From: Oehlia diaphana
Lineage: Eukaryota > Glomeromycota > Glomeromycetes > Glomerales > Glomeraceae
Length of the DNA: 64,000 bases
Direction of reading: 5' to 3'
Assembly: GCA_003833135.1 (NCBI GenBank)
Contig: QZLH01000003.1
Span: 278,701-342,700 of the forward strand
Shown: positions 48,307-58,802 of the stretch, piece by piece
Layout: each line of letters starts with the position of its first letter
Position numbering within the stretch: position 1 is the first letter of the stretch
Program-made: the position numbers and the translations under genes
The notes under the pieces: model-generated
Seen by the model: only the letters and a program-made list of their open reading frames with translations
Database searches by the model: none
What the model was told of the DNA's origin: nothing

Positions 48307-48456
48307 GTTACGGCACGATTTCCCGACGGATGATTTCCCCGCGACAAGACATTTGCCCTACAAGTTTGACCAGAGTTATGCAGAGTTATGCACGAACACG
48401 CGATCAAACGGCCAGCGTTAGGCTGTCGGAATGTCCTGCGGGAAACGGTCTGTAAG
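48307..48456. repeat. Interspersed repeat, copy of 11789-11906
   Basis: It starts GGTTACGGCACGATTTCCCG and contains CCGACGGATGATTTCCC, GAGTTATGCAGAGTTATGCA and CGATCAAACGGCCAGCGTTA. It is homologous in reverse orientation to the 11.8-kb block and abuts the preceding MITE. Short open frames across it are not genes. Confidence 0.65.
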
Positions 48457-48528
48457 TGACACATTTTTTTACAGGGGTGAAATTTCTTTTGATTGTAACT
48501 GGGATGAGATTGGTGCAATGTGCGGATA

Positions 48529-49991
48529 TCACACCGGATTTACTATTCCTGTGGTAATTCTTGTAGAGAGACATTCAGATTGCCTAGTGTTGCATGCTAC
48601 TATAGTAAAATACGTTAGATTACATTCTTATTTCAAAAAATCATAAAATTACAAAATAAAATACAACATACTTGTATCATTTAGATAAGTGGAAAAGTCA
48701 GGTAGTTTACTGGTAGACCTGTTTTGTGACATTTTCGAATGATGTGGATTTGTAGTTAAATTTGATAATCGTGCTTTCCACCTATCCTCCTTTTCCTGGC
48801 TAAATTCTTCTTCAATTTGTTTTATTGACAACTGACTATAATTGAGTTCAAATTTGCATATAATTGCATACCAGTCTCCAATTTGTCTATACAATTCTTG
48901 AGCCGTCGGACGTTTGGTAGGATCAGGATCCCAACAAAGTTTCATCAAAGCAGCATATGGCTCAGGCGCATATTCTGGAATAAGCGGACGCTCTCCTTTA
49001 CAAATATCTATTGTTAAGTACAGTCCATCATCTTTATCAGCAAAAGGTGCTTTACCACTGATTATTTCTGACATCACCATTCCAAACCCATAGACATCTG
49101 ACTTTTCGGTAAACTCTTTACCACGTAATACTTCTGGTGCGACAAATGGCAAGACGCCATATAATGTCTTACCTGCAGAAACTTGACCCGCAGGACGACA
49201 AAGACCAAAATCTGAAATCACTGAGCCAATATAGTTGCCACAACCTTCAAGCAGAATGTTACCAGTATGGAAATCTCCATGATACCAATTTTCTCTGTGA
49301 ATGGTACTTAATCCATAACTGATATCATAAAGAATTTTAACAATCCGCCTCCAATTCAGAATGTGGTCTTTTTTAATAGATTCCCTCAAATTACCTAAAT
49401 TTTGGAATTTCATGACAATTGCATATTTATTATCATGATCACGGGTTACTCCATAAATTACATTACAATATGCTGCAAAATTTAATGACAAATTATTCTT
49501 GATCTGCAATATAATAATATAAATATTAGATTCTGTGATCTTTTATTTACAAATTAGTTATATAAATTGTTTACCTCATCAAAGAACTCGCTCACATGAA
49601 TCGCATTTCGAAATTTTTTTATTGCCACTTCTTTGTAGTTATCACGATTCCATCTGGAATTTTTGATATCCCAAGGGTGCACACGACTAGTAGTATCAAT
49701 TGGACCATCTTTCCAAATGGCTTTATATACATTTCCAAAACCACCGTGATCAACAAATTCAACATTTTCAAGATTTGTATATTCAATCCATTCAATTAAT
49801 TCATATTGAAAAGTAGCGATAAGTTGAGAATTTTGAATCAATTTATCGATATTCAAATCGCCACTGGTCCATTGGGAAAAGTTATTCTGAAAATGTGCCG
49901 AGTTACATTTCTTACAATAATAAAAATTTTCGTTGGTGTAATATTGGCCGCATTCTAAACATTTTATATTTGTTTTAATATTATATTGCAT
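48529..49991 (-). CDS. Zinc-ribbon protein kinase, about 439 residues
   Basis: Minus-strand exons 49991-49575, 49503-48672 and a probable third, 48599-48529, sum to 1320 nt (440 codons). If exon 2 is not spliced at its 3' end the protein stops at MLYFIL instead. Residues 11-29 have two CxxC pairs (CLEC, CKKC), a zinc ribbon. QWTSGDLNIDKLI follows. The kinase domain has HGGFGNVYKAIW (glycine loop), VAIKK (K125), YHGDFHTGN (catalytic loop, D216), SDFG (D237) and VAPE. HGDFH replaces the usual HRD, so the enzyme is a non-RD kinase, but all catalytic residues are present. The C-lobe ends DPTKRPTAQELYRQI. The domain looks tyrosine-kinase-like, as in the large kinase family of Rhizophagus. A Ser/Thr signalling role is inferred; the substrate is unknown. 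Confidence 0.85.
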
Positions 49992-52108
49992 TTTAAATTA
50001 TTGAATTAAAGTTATCGTGGTTATAAGTGTACGAATTAAAGAGAAAATTATAATTTTTATTTTTTGAACTTGTTTATATAATGAGCAAAATTAAAATTGC
50101 GAAAACAAAAATCGTTGATAATAATAAAAAAAATTTTATTTTTCTGGTTTTTTTTTAGTTATTTTTTGTTGAGACAGTATTTATGTATTTTTATATTTTT
50201 TCATTTTTTTTCGTTAAACTAATTTTGATGTCCAATTTAGGCCTGCAGCGTATATCATTTTTAAAGATTTCCGAGCATATGATTGAAAGTGGAGACGGAT
50301 ATTTTTTTTTTCATATTTAGGGACGCATATGCATGGCTGCACAAGCTATGTGAGAACACTCCATTTTTATATGTATAATGCATACACACACGCATGATCT
50401 TATGTTTATCTTATGCTTTATGCTTTAGGATCAGCAATTTTTTACGGATTGTAAGTTAATATATTAAGAAAAAAAATTGGTAAACGTAATAAAAACCCAA
50501 TCTTTTCTCAGAAAAAAATTTTCTTTCATTAAAATGTTCCTTATATTATTTTAGTTAGCATATTCATTAGAACATTTTAGGAAAATTAAAAATCACTTTT
50601 TAATGACTATTGTAATCTTAGTACATAAATAAAGTGATTGCGCAATCCTTGAAAAAAAAGACATAATAATTAATTGGTAATAAATATATAAATTTCTAAA
50701 GTAATACTTAATCTTTGATGAAATATATTTTTAAAAAAAATACAATATTATAGTTTTATTATATTATTTATTCTTAAACATAAAAATTTTTATTTTATTT
50801 ATTACAGTGTTGTGTATCGTCATTTTTTTTTAACGGTCACAAAAAATTTTCTTTGTGGCAATTTTTAGCAAACAATAATTACAAAAAAGGATTAGCACTT
50901 TGCATAAAATTAAATACATAACATATGAGTCATCATATGAACATTTTTGAGATCAAAGATATTTTAATAGACGGGTAAATTACTTACAAAGAAATGATTT
51001 ATTTATCACATGTTTTTTTTTTTTGAATAAAAACTAAAAAAAATGATCATTTATCGGTGTCTTCTTGTACTAGGTAACTCCCACTTGTATTACAGTTGGA
51101 ATCACCATAACTGATATTAGTATGATATTTATTTGATCGGCAATGTTGGAAATTCATTTGATGAGTCACGTTTTTGCGCTTAATGCCGGCCATGCTTATT
51201 TTCGGGGGGTGCTTACTATCCGCAAAATGGAGTCCTTAATGTACATTATTAGTAATTGTTAAATTTATATTTATGTAACAGGGCTCATGCTCGTATATTT
51301 AGTTAGATAATTTATATAGTTAAAACTTATAAATTATATTAGTTTATTATTTGACCATAATGTACGATATTAACGCATGTACGTAACTCCCTCTGTTCTA
51401 TGAGTTTAAAAATCTAAATTTTAACAACAACATATATGTTTAAATGTCCCTTTAAATGTAAATTACGTTTTTTCTGAAATTTCTCAAATTTTTATTATGT
51501 TTGTTTCGTTTAGTTTGTTTAATGAAAATCCTCAAACCTTTCAGAAAATCCGGACGTTAAACAAATAATAAGTTGGAACAGCCTAATTAATCCAAGTTAT
51601 TAAATGATTCCTAAAAAACGTACTAAGTCGATTGCTTATAATAACGATCGTTCTAATAAACTAATTTACCTTGTCAAAGTTTTTGTTTTTTTTTCTTACT
51701 AAAAAATCGTTTAATTAATTTATTTATTTAGCAAATTTTTCTTTTTTAAAATCATTTTTAGAAATATACATTTTACATTCTAACGATTAATATGTAAATG
51801 CGTAATACAAAAAGTATATTTTCACTTTTGGAATAAAAATTAATGACATACCCCGGGTTTTTCATTATGATGCAATCTGGCATTCTTTCTTAAATCATTT
51901 CGGCGTAGACCGGTCAAACTTTTCTTTGTATGTTAAAATAGTTATATTATCATATAATCAAAGAAAAATTTTTTCCCTTCTCATTATCAAATATATCGTA
52001 ATATTTGTAATTAAAAAATTCGATATTAAAATCTCCTAATCACATTGAACTTACATAGCGTCGTTCGGAAAAAATGATAGGCGGATTTGTATGCCAGTTC
52101 TTTAAATT

Positions 52109-52153
52109 AAGATTAGGATTAGGGTTAGGATTAAGGTTAAGGATTAGGATTAT
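52109..52153 (+). repeat. Degenerate telomere-like tract (GATTAG/GGTTAG units)
   Basis: Units such as GATTAG, GGTTAG and GGTTAAG follow one another for about 45 bp (AGGATTAGGGTTAGGATTAA and onward). They resemble the TTAGGG telomere repeat of many fungi but are mixed in length and sequence. Interstitial telomere-like sequence or plain minisatellite are both possible. Confidence 0.6.
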
Positions 52154-53158
52154 GAATTTTGTCATATAGTATCACATCTGGTGGTTACTACTATGCTATA
52201 TTAGTTAGTACTTAGTAGTACGTTTATTTTAAGGTTATTTATTTAGACAATTAGACATGTACATATATATCTTCTAACGCCTAGAAGAAAACTGTCAATT
52301 CTATATATTAAACTCTAATTCCCTAACAGAATCATTTTGCCTGTTATTTTTGAGTTAATAGACTCGACCGGACTCGTCTAAAAGAATGGGACAAAATTGG
52401 TCAAGTTGCCCTTCATTGATAACCCATAGTTTTCTTTGCTTCACGCTACACATAAATAATGATAGATGTGAAATGTAAACTCTTAAAAAACAATTTGATT
52501 TTTAATATAAATAAAAATAAAATAAAATAAAAAACAAGCAACAAAAATTCCACATGCTATTAAACTCGCTTAAAAAAACGCTTCCTAAACGAGACTTGAG
52601 TCTCCAGCATGATTTCGTACGATATAAATATCACAAAAATGTTTACGGGCCAACATTATGCAATATTATGAATAACTCAGGCCAGAGATTATTTTTCGGC
52701 GAAATGACTTATACAAAAAATAAATATTTTACTATTAAAAAGGATGTTGCCAATGATGTAACTAGGAATTATGTAATTCTGAAACCGGCTAATTTTAAGT
52801 GTAGTTATTTTCTTGAAAAATTATAAAATTATAAAAATTTTTCCATACTTTAACTTTGGCTCAATTACAAAATCAGAACCACTAATACTACCTTGCTACC
52901 CTAATATTGTAGGAATTCCCGAAGAGCAACAAATTTATTTTATTTATTTTTTTAAAAAAACTTAATTTGTCTTTATTCAAATAAATCGATCAACATGAAA
53001 TACTTTTTGTCTAATTCCTCATGGTAAAACCAGATACGCGGTTACAACAGCAGAGTCTATGAATTCGAAATAGACATCGATCACACATTTAAAAATTACA
53101 CGTAATGATCATACACTTAAATCCCTAACACCAAAAATATCAGATTCTTGAGATCAGA

Positions 53159-53185
53159 TTTTTTTTTTTTAAAAAAAAAAAAAAA
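53159..53185. repeat. T12-A15 homopolymer junction
   Basis: T12 is followed directly by A15. The short string TCAGATT occurs twice just before it (at about 53140 and 53154). Confidence 0.8.
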
Positions 53186-53340
53186 TTAGTAATGTATCTC
53201 TTTATTAATACTGTAAAACTATAATATAGATTATTACTAATTTATTGAAATACATAGATTCATGTACCCAAAGATACATGCCCCTATAGATAACTAGTGT
53301 TTTATCTGAGGACTAATCTATATTATAAGCCCGAAAACCA

Positions 53341-54411
53341 AACCATAAATTCACAATCAATCTGAAGTAAAATAAATACTAAAAAACCAATATAAGACAA
53401 AACTAATTCTAATTACTAATAAAAATCTAAATAAAGACAAACGAAAAGAAAATCCATCAAAATTAACCAAAATTTAGTCCAAGTTTTTTACCTTTAATTT
53501 AATTTTATTTATCCGTTAGCTTAAACGTTATAAATACGCCATTTCAACCGATTCACGTCGCTATCAGAAACTCAACTCTTAAGTTTTCACTCACTTAAAC
53601 TAAATTGATCGTCCCAAAAAATTAAAAGTTAGTAATATCATCCATGTCTTCTCTCCACCACGCAATATTCGCGACAATACGTTGCATTAACGCTTTCCAT
53701 AAAAGAAGATAGTCGACTATGAATGCGATCTTGAATTTTGATATCATGAACGTTATTCTTAAACTCTCCCTTTCTTATTTCATCTAATCTCTCAAATTGT
53801 TAACCAAATAAAATATACAAAATAAACTTAGAATTTTTCTTTGGAAAATTTTACCGTCAAATCACGTGACTTTAACGTAAGAATATCCGTATATTTAACT
53901 TTTCTTTACTCTATCGAATGAAGGACTCTTCCACTTCCCGTCATTTTTATTAAAATTCCACAGTAACACATACGAATACCAAAAAATATTTTTTTCGAGG
54001 AGAGAGGACCACGGGGTGGCCTCTGACGGGACCTTTAACATCCTGACCTTAAGGAAAGATGGACGCACCACGCCACTGGGTCCCTTCTCTAGAATAATCT
54101 CTTGGCTACTTTCTTATTCACGACTCTCCGCTCTTAGAAAAATTATTCACCAGGCACCGAAGCCTATAACGACTTATTACTTGTCCACCAAGTTCACATA
54201 AAACAACAAGCTCGACTAAACTATATCGGTTTACCAAAAAAGAGCAAAAGTAGTCTATATCGACACTACCCTACTGTCCTTGACAGCTGGTTAGCTAACA
54301 CGTTCGTTCATACCTTCGACAAACCTTCTTTGCACGCAGCATGGTCACGTGCACATCATGACAACCTGCCCTCTATTTTGATCGACGGGCTCAGCCCACA
54401 GGCTTCCGTCA

Positions 54412-54444
<33 letters not shown>

Positions 54445-56340
54445 TTTTGATCGACTTACATCAACGACAATCCACGTAAAAATTTTAAACGTACATACCA
54501 CGAAAACTTGGATACTTTGCGACACTAGCTTCGACAACTGCACTTACGTCAATCCAACCTACAATATAACCACACACACCCATCACAGAGTCCCTCGTGA
54601 AATATCGGCGGCTCTTGGCCTTCGTATGGCACCTCTACTCGGCTCTCCTTATCTACTTCGTGATGGTGGTTATTATAAAAATCTACATAGTTATTTTACT
54701 TTATATAGATGATAGAAATTTGTTCTGCGTCCGAATTTCAATTGTAGAGGTTATTTTCATTTTGTGTCCCATAGTTAGTGTATTTTTATTTTCCTGTAGC
54801 CTTTTTCTCTAGTGTGGGAGGTCCCTATTCGAAGTGGCCCTCCATTGGTTCTTTAGTTTAGCACACCAGGGTGGCGCTGTCGATTTTGGCGGTTTGGTTC
54901 ACGGTTATTGTGAATTGTTTTTGGCTTACGCATAGTTTGTCCTTGTAATTTTGTACCGTGGCTTTGTTCACATGGAATCTAAAAGTAAAAATAAACTTTT
55001 CTTTACTCTTGGTCTTTCACAACCCACATTTTTTCAAGTTACAAAAATTGAATACACTTTTATTAGAAATAAATTTTTAGATTTAGTCAGAAAATAATAA
55101 ATCTTTATACATATTGAATCAGAAAATAATAAACCTTAACGCACATTTAACAGTCAACACATGTAAGATGTTGAAACCATCAAAAATTCATTCCGAAGTT
55201 TCATAGAACCCTTCGCCTGATTGACGACCGGATGTGGACAAACCTTGGAAGTTATTTACGACAAATGGATCAATAATGTGTTGTAAAAAAAATATTCAAA
55301 ACTGGAAACTCAATTCGGTCACTATAAAAACAAGTGATTGACAAAAATTAAACATTTACCTAAACGTATCCGCGCGCTCAAACCGGATATTACCGCAATT
55401 TAAAAAATTTCATCATCATGTTATAAAAATTTTACGACAATAATTATTTAGGTCAACTCATCTCTAACGTTAAACGATTTCTTATCGACATCAAACATCA
55501 AAGTCTCATATACATAATATCCAAACACCTTTATACAAAATTCCCTCTCACCCAATTATCAAAATAGGAGAAATCTCGTAAGGATGGGTACCTCCCCTGA
55601 ACGTCAGTAACAATAGAGAAATATTCAGCAATTATTCCTCAACGGCCTATATATTAAATCAAGAAAAACGTTACATTAGCCAGGAAGAGTTCGATGATGG
55701 ACTCACGTTAAAGAACTTATGAAGACCATCAAATTCATTTACGATCTTTAGAATAAGAATGGAAGCGATATCGTCACTTCACAAATATGATACTCGACAA
55801 TACCGTATTAAATAACTAACGTCATATGAATGTGTTCTACAGAAAGCAAGAAATTTTATTATCTACTAGTAACGTTCACAAAAAAGAAGGATCAATGTCA
55901 ATGGAACCACTTGCCTCTTTATACAAACATTATCTTCCGTAAGTCTGAGAAGGGTCTGAGTGTCCGATCCTGGTGGCTAATATACGTTTGAAGACACAAA
56001 ACACGACCAAAATAAACGACATTCTCATCTTTAATCGCCATTCATCACGTTGGAAAACGACCAATAATCAAGTGACCGACGAACCGCAGATTATGGCCAT
56101 TAGTGAATTAATCCATTATTTTTTTCATTTTTTAATTCGTCCTTGAATTTTTTTCACTTCATCAATAAAACTACAACTTATGAATAAGGTAGCTCATTCC
56201 TCAAGATCTCAACTCAAATCTCCAGATCTGAAAGAATAATGCTGCACTGTTTCTTCTTTTCTTTTTACGCTCCCCAGTGTGCTAGTTCCGTGTAGGATTG
56301 TATCAATTTTCTTTATTTCTAATTATAAATCGGTGGCGGT
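53341..56340. mobile_element. Decayed, less AT-rich coding-like region, probable old transposable element
   Basis: Base composition changes here, with several C-rich and G-rich parts. Long protein-like stretches can be read without start codons, for example SWLANTFVHTFDKPSLHAAW near 54280-54340, REISAALGLRMAPLLGSPYL near 54595-54655 and GSMSMEPLASLYKHYL near 55890-55935. Between 54790 and 55010 lies a G+T-rich block (GGTGGCGCTGTCGATTTTGG) that looks like a non-coding end. I cannot identify reverse transcriptase or transposase motifs, so the class is open. Stops and frame changes throughout show it is not a working gene. A TnAn junction interrupts the readable frame at 54412. Confidence 0.45.
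54412..54444. repeat. T19-A14 junction inside coding-like sequence with flanking duplication
   Basis: T19 passes to A14. ATTTTGATCGAC occurs just upstream (about 54375) and again immediately after the A run (about 54443), so the homopolymer and about 25 bp before it sit between two copies of a 12-bp string. Confidence 0.7.
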
Positions 56341-57218
56341 TATTTTCGGGCAGCCTTACTAGTACTCTATATAGTATTATATTCCACTTAATATATCTAT
56401 TTCATTTATAGTTTAGAGCTATTGTATGAGTTTTATCTAGATATAAAATAAAAGTAAAATAAAAACAAAAAATAATTGAAATTATATAAGGTATGCTTTT
56501 TATATAGACTAGTTATGCTACCATATAACCGAAGAAAACCTTACATTGTCATTTATCTCATGAAGTATTAAGTGGATATAAAAAAGTGATGGTTGTGGTA
56601 GTCATGATACGGTATTGAAAGTTATTAAATATCAATATCGAATTCAAGATATATTCCAAATGGTTATAACTTTACGTAATCGAATTTTATAAATTGTAAG
56701 TGTAATTTCTCTGCCGTTTCTAATTTACATACAGTATAATAAATACATTCCCTTACTTTTATAATTGTTGTACATCATCACGTGTCGGACGACATGACTA
56801 ATTTAATATGCATATGAATAAATAAACTTCTTTTTTATAATAGTAATTTTACTTATTAAAGAATGTTTCATTATTTTTCGTTTTATGTATGTAGTAATAC
56901 GCAGATGACAGGACGATTAGTGCAATAATGAGGTATTCAATAAAGAGTTCTTTTTTTTTTCTTAAATTTTTTTTTTTAAGAAAAAAAAAAAAATTATAAT
57001 CATCTTGCATCATTCTTTTTTTCGACTTTTTGTTCCTATATTCGTTTTAATAATAGTTCAAACTTTAAACATTCTGACGTAAACTTGTACTATTATGGCG
57101 ATATTTAAGATAAAATCATTGTTTTAATGATGCATAACCTGTAATTGCTCTGTTTACAAATTTAATTAATTAAAATTTCGTCGAATATTATTTTGACTTA
57201 ATTCTTCTTCCCAAAATG
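56341..57218. other. Gene-free stretch with palindromic T/A tract
   Basis: No gene found. At 56951-56992 a T run, CTTAAA, T run, TTAAG and A run form a near-perfect palindrome. The last 200 bp are homologous to about 57890-58040. Confidence 0.5.
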
Positions 57219-57400
57219 CCCTATAAAACATTTTATCTGTTATTTCTGTAAAAACTCCGTAAAAATGAGCCTTTCACGGATCCATTCACGGAAAATGTAA
57301 ATAATTCAAGTTCCGGGATACAAGGATATTAATTCCAAAATATGAGCCTTTAACGGAAAAAAGACGGAATATAAAAAACGGATCGACTTTTTTTACAGGG
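57219..57400. mobile_element. 182-bp MITE, CCCTATAAAA...TTTTACAGGG
   Basis: It is the reverse complement of the 3298-3482 element over most of its length. The ends are CCCTATAAAACATTTTATCTG and GGATCGACTTTTTTTACAGGG. ATG occurs directly on both sides, a 3-bp target duplication as with the first copy (ATT). It interrupts the repeated segment upstream of the 58.8-kb gene. Confidence 0.78.
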
Positions 57401-57402
57401 AT

Positions 57403-57583
57403 GGCCTTGTTCAAATTCCGGTCGGTAGCATTTTTCGGTCATATGCAAAATAAACCATTCTATTGGTGAAACACGTTCGACCGAAAAAACCCAAAATTTT
57501 TATGGGTCAAAATGCCACATATTTAATATTTTACACAAAAAATTAAGATAAACAAAACCCGTACCGACCGGAATTGACAGGGC
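57403..57583. mobile_element. 181-bp MITE with AATTCCGGTCGGTA ends
   Basis: AAATTCCGGTCGGTA on the left is mirrored by TACCGACCGGAATT on the right, with outer GCCTTGTTC and GACAGGGC. It sits 2 bp from the preceding MITE, so one element probably inserted next to the other. A related fragment, CCTGGAATTGAACGGGCTAA, is at about 47375. Confidence 0.65.
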
Positions 57584-57849
57584 TAATGACAATAATTACG
57601 CCATCTATAATCCCTCGTTATACTTCTAACTAATTAAATATTAGTTAATATTAAATAAGAATAAATAAACTTATTCTTTAGTGACTTCTTATTAAAGTAA
57701 TTTTAATGGAGAAATGCGTGTTACCAATAAAAAAAACTTTCACTTATAAAGTTAATGTCAATAAAAAATGTAACTCAATGAAGCGTCACTAGCTTTGTGT
57801 AACACTAACTAGGATTTTTTCGTTGCCCATGATGGTTTCATTGTTCTCG

Positions 57850-58640
57850 TCGGCAACTATAAGGTAGTCAATAAACATTTATTATTTTTTTTTTCGTTCG
57901 TTATCATAATATAGTTCAAACTTTAAAAAATAATGATATTAACCATTATTATAATGTTCCAAAAATTTAATTAATTCAAATTTCGTCAATATTCCTCTTA
58001 AAAGTATTTATCTTTTTGTATTTTAAATCTTTCAAAAGTGTATTACATTAAATGCCATTAACCGCAGTAATTGCTTTCTGGGTTCAAAATTTATGAAATC
58101 ATGGTACACTCATAATCCATTTCAACAATTTACAATCTTTAGAAAATGGACGTTATGGAGACATTTTTAGCTGTTATTGCTGCAACAATACAATTAAGGA
58201 TTACATAAGCTTTAATTACTAATTTTTCTTATCATTACTCTTTCAAAAGTCTTTGTTTATGAATTTAATTCTTCCAAAAATGTGTTACATAAAGATCATT
58301 ATACGCAGTAATTTCCTTCTTACGTTCAAATTTCACGAAGCTATGAAATCATGATACATTAAAAATTCCATTCAGAAAGTTCCTTAACCAGACTTTAGAA
58401 ATAAGCAATGATTAACGTTAAGCATTGCGATATTTTTAGCTGTTAGTGACCTTGCAATTTGCCTAAAAAAATCAGGCTATTAATAAATTCGATTAACTAA
58501 TAATTCTTTTATCATTATTCTTTATGAAGTCTTTTTTGTCAAAATGCAGTACACAGCATGGTACTGTACAACTATTATCACTATAATCCATTCAAACAAT
58601 TCCTAATCAGGAATTTATTATGGTTATTGGTTAGATAAAT
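57850..58640. repeat. Diverged tandem repeats upstream of the large LRR gene
   Basis: Shared landmarks recur about 240 bp apart: GCAGTAATT at 58064 and 58305, ATGAAATCATG(G/A)TACA, TTTTTAGCTGTTA at about 58165 and 58433, and ATCATTACTCTTTCAAAAGTC with TATCATTATTCTTTATGAAGTC. A third, weaker unit with ATAATCCATTCAAACAATTCC follows. An older copy of the 57890-58040 part lies at 57010-57210. The array lies in the presumed promoter. Confidence 0.65.
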
Positions 58641-58802
58641 TAACTCAGCGATCATGATAACGTCAGGTGACGTACGTGACAAAATTTCAAATATAAACTC
58701 TAATTTTAATTTATCGTATTGTTTACAAACAATACAAACAAAACAAACAATAAATATTTTGTTTATCTCATCTTAAATAATACATTTTCCGATATACTTT
58801 CA

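Larger units (their letters stand above)
49992..53340. other. Gene-free stretch with repeat fragments
   Basis: There is no supportable gene. It holds a half-element near 51180-51240 (GCTTATTTTCGGGGGGTGCTTA, related to the MITE at 1981), a fragment near 51020-51055 of the TGATCATTTATCGG MITE family, a telomere-like tract at 52109-52153 and a TnAn junction at 53159. A 90-codon frame at 52554-52826 is ATG-started but has no feature I can support. Confidence 0.5.

Noticed and set aside
48237..48518. 93-codon minus-strand open frame
   Set aside because: It runs through two repeats (48117-48306 and 48307-48456) and has no protein-like features.
52554..52826. 90-codon ATG-started open frame
   Set aside because: There is no recognisable motif or homologue in the window and it lies in repeat-rich DNA. 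It could be real, but the sequence does not support it enough.
58719..58802. N-terminal extension of the large LRR protein
   Set aside because: It begins with TTG. The first in-frame ATG is 58803.
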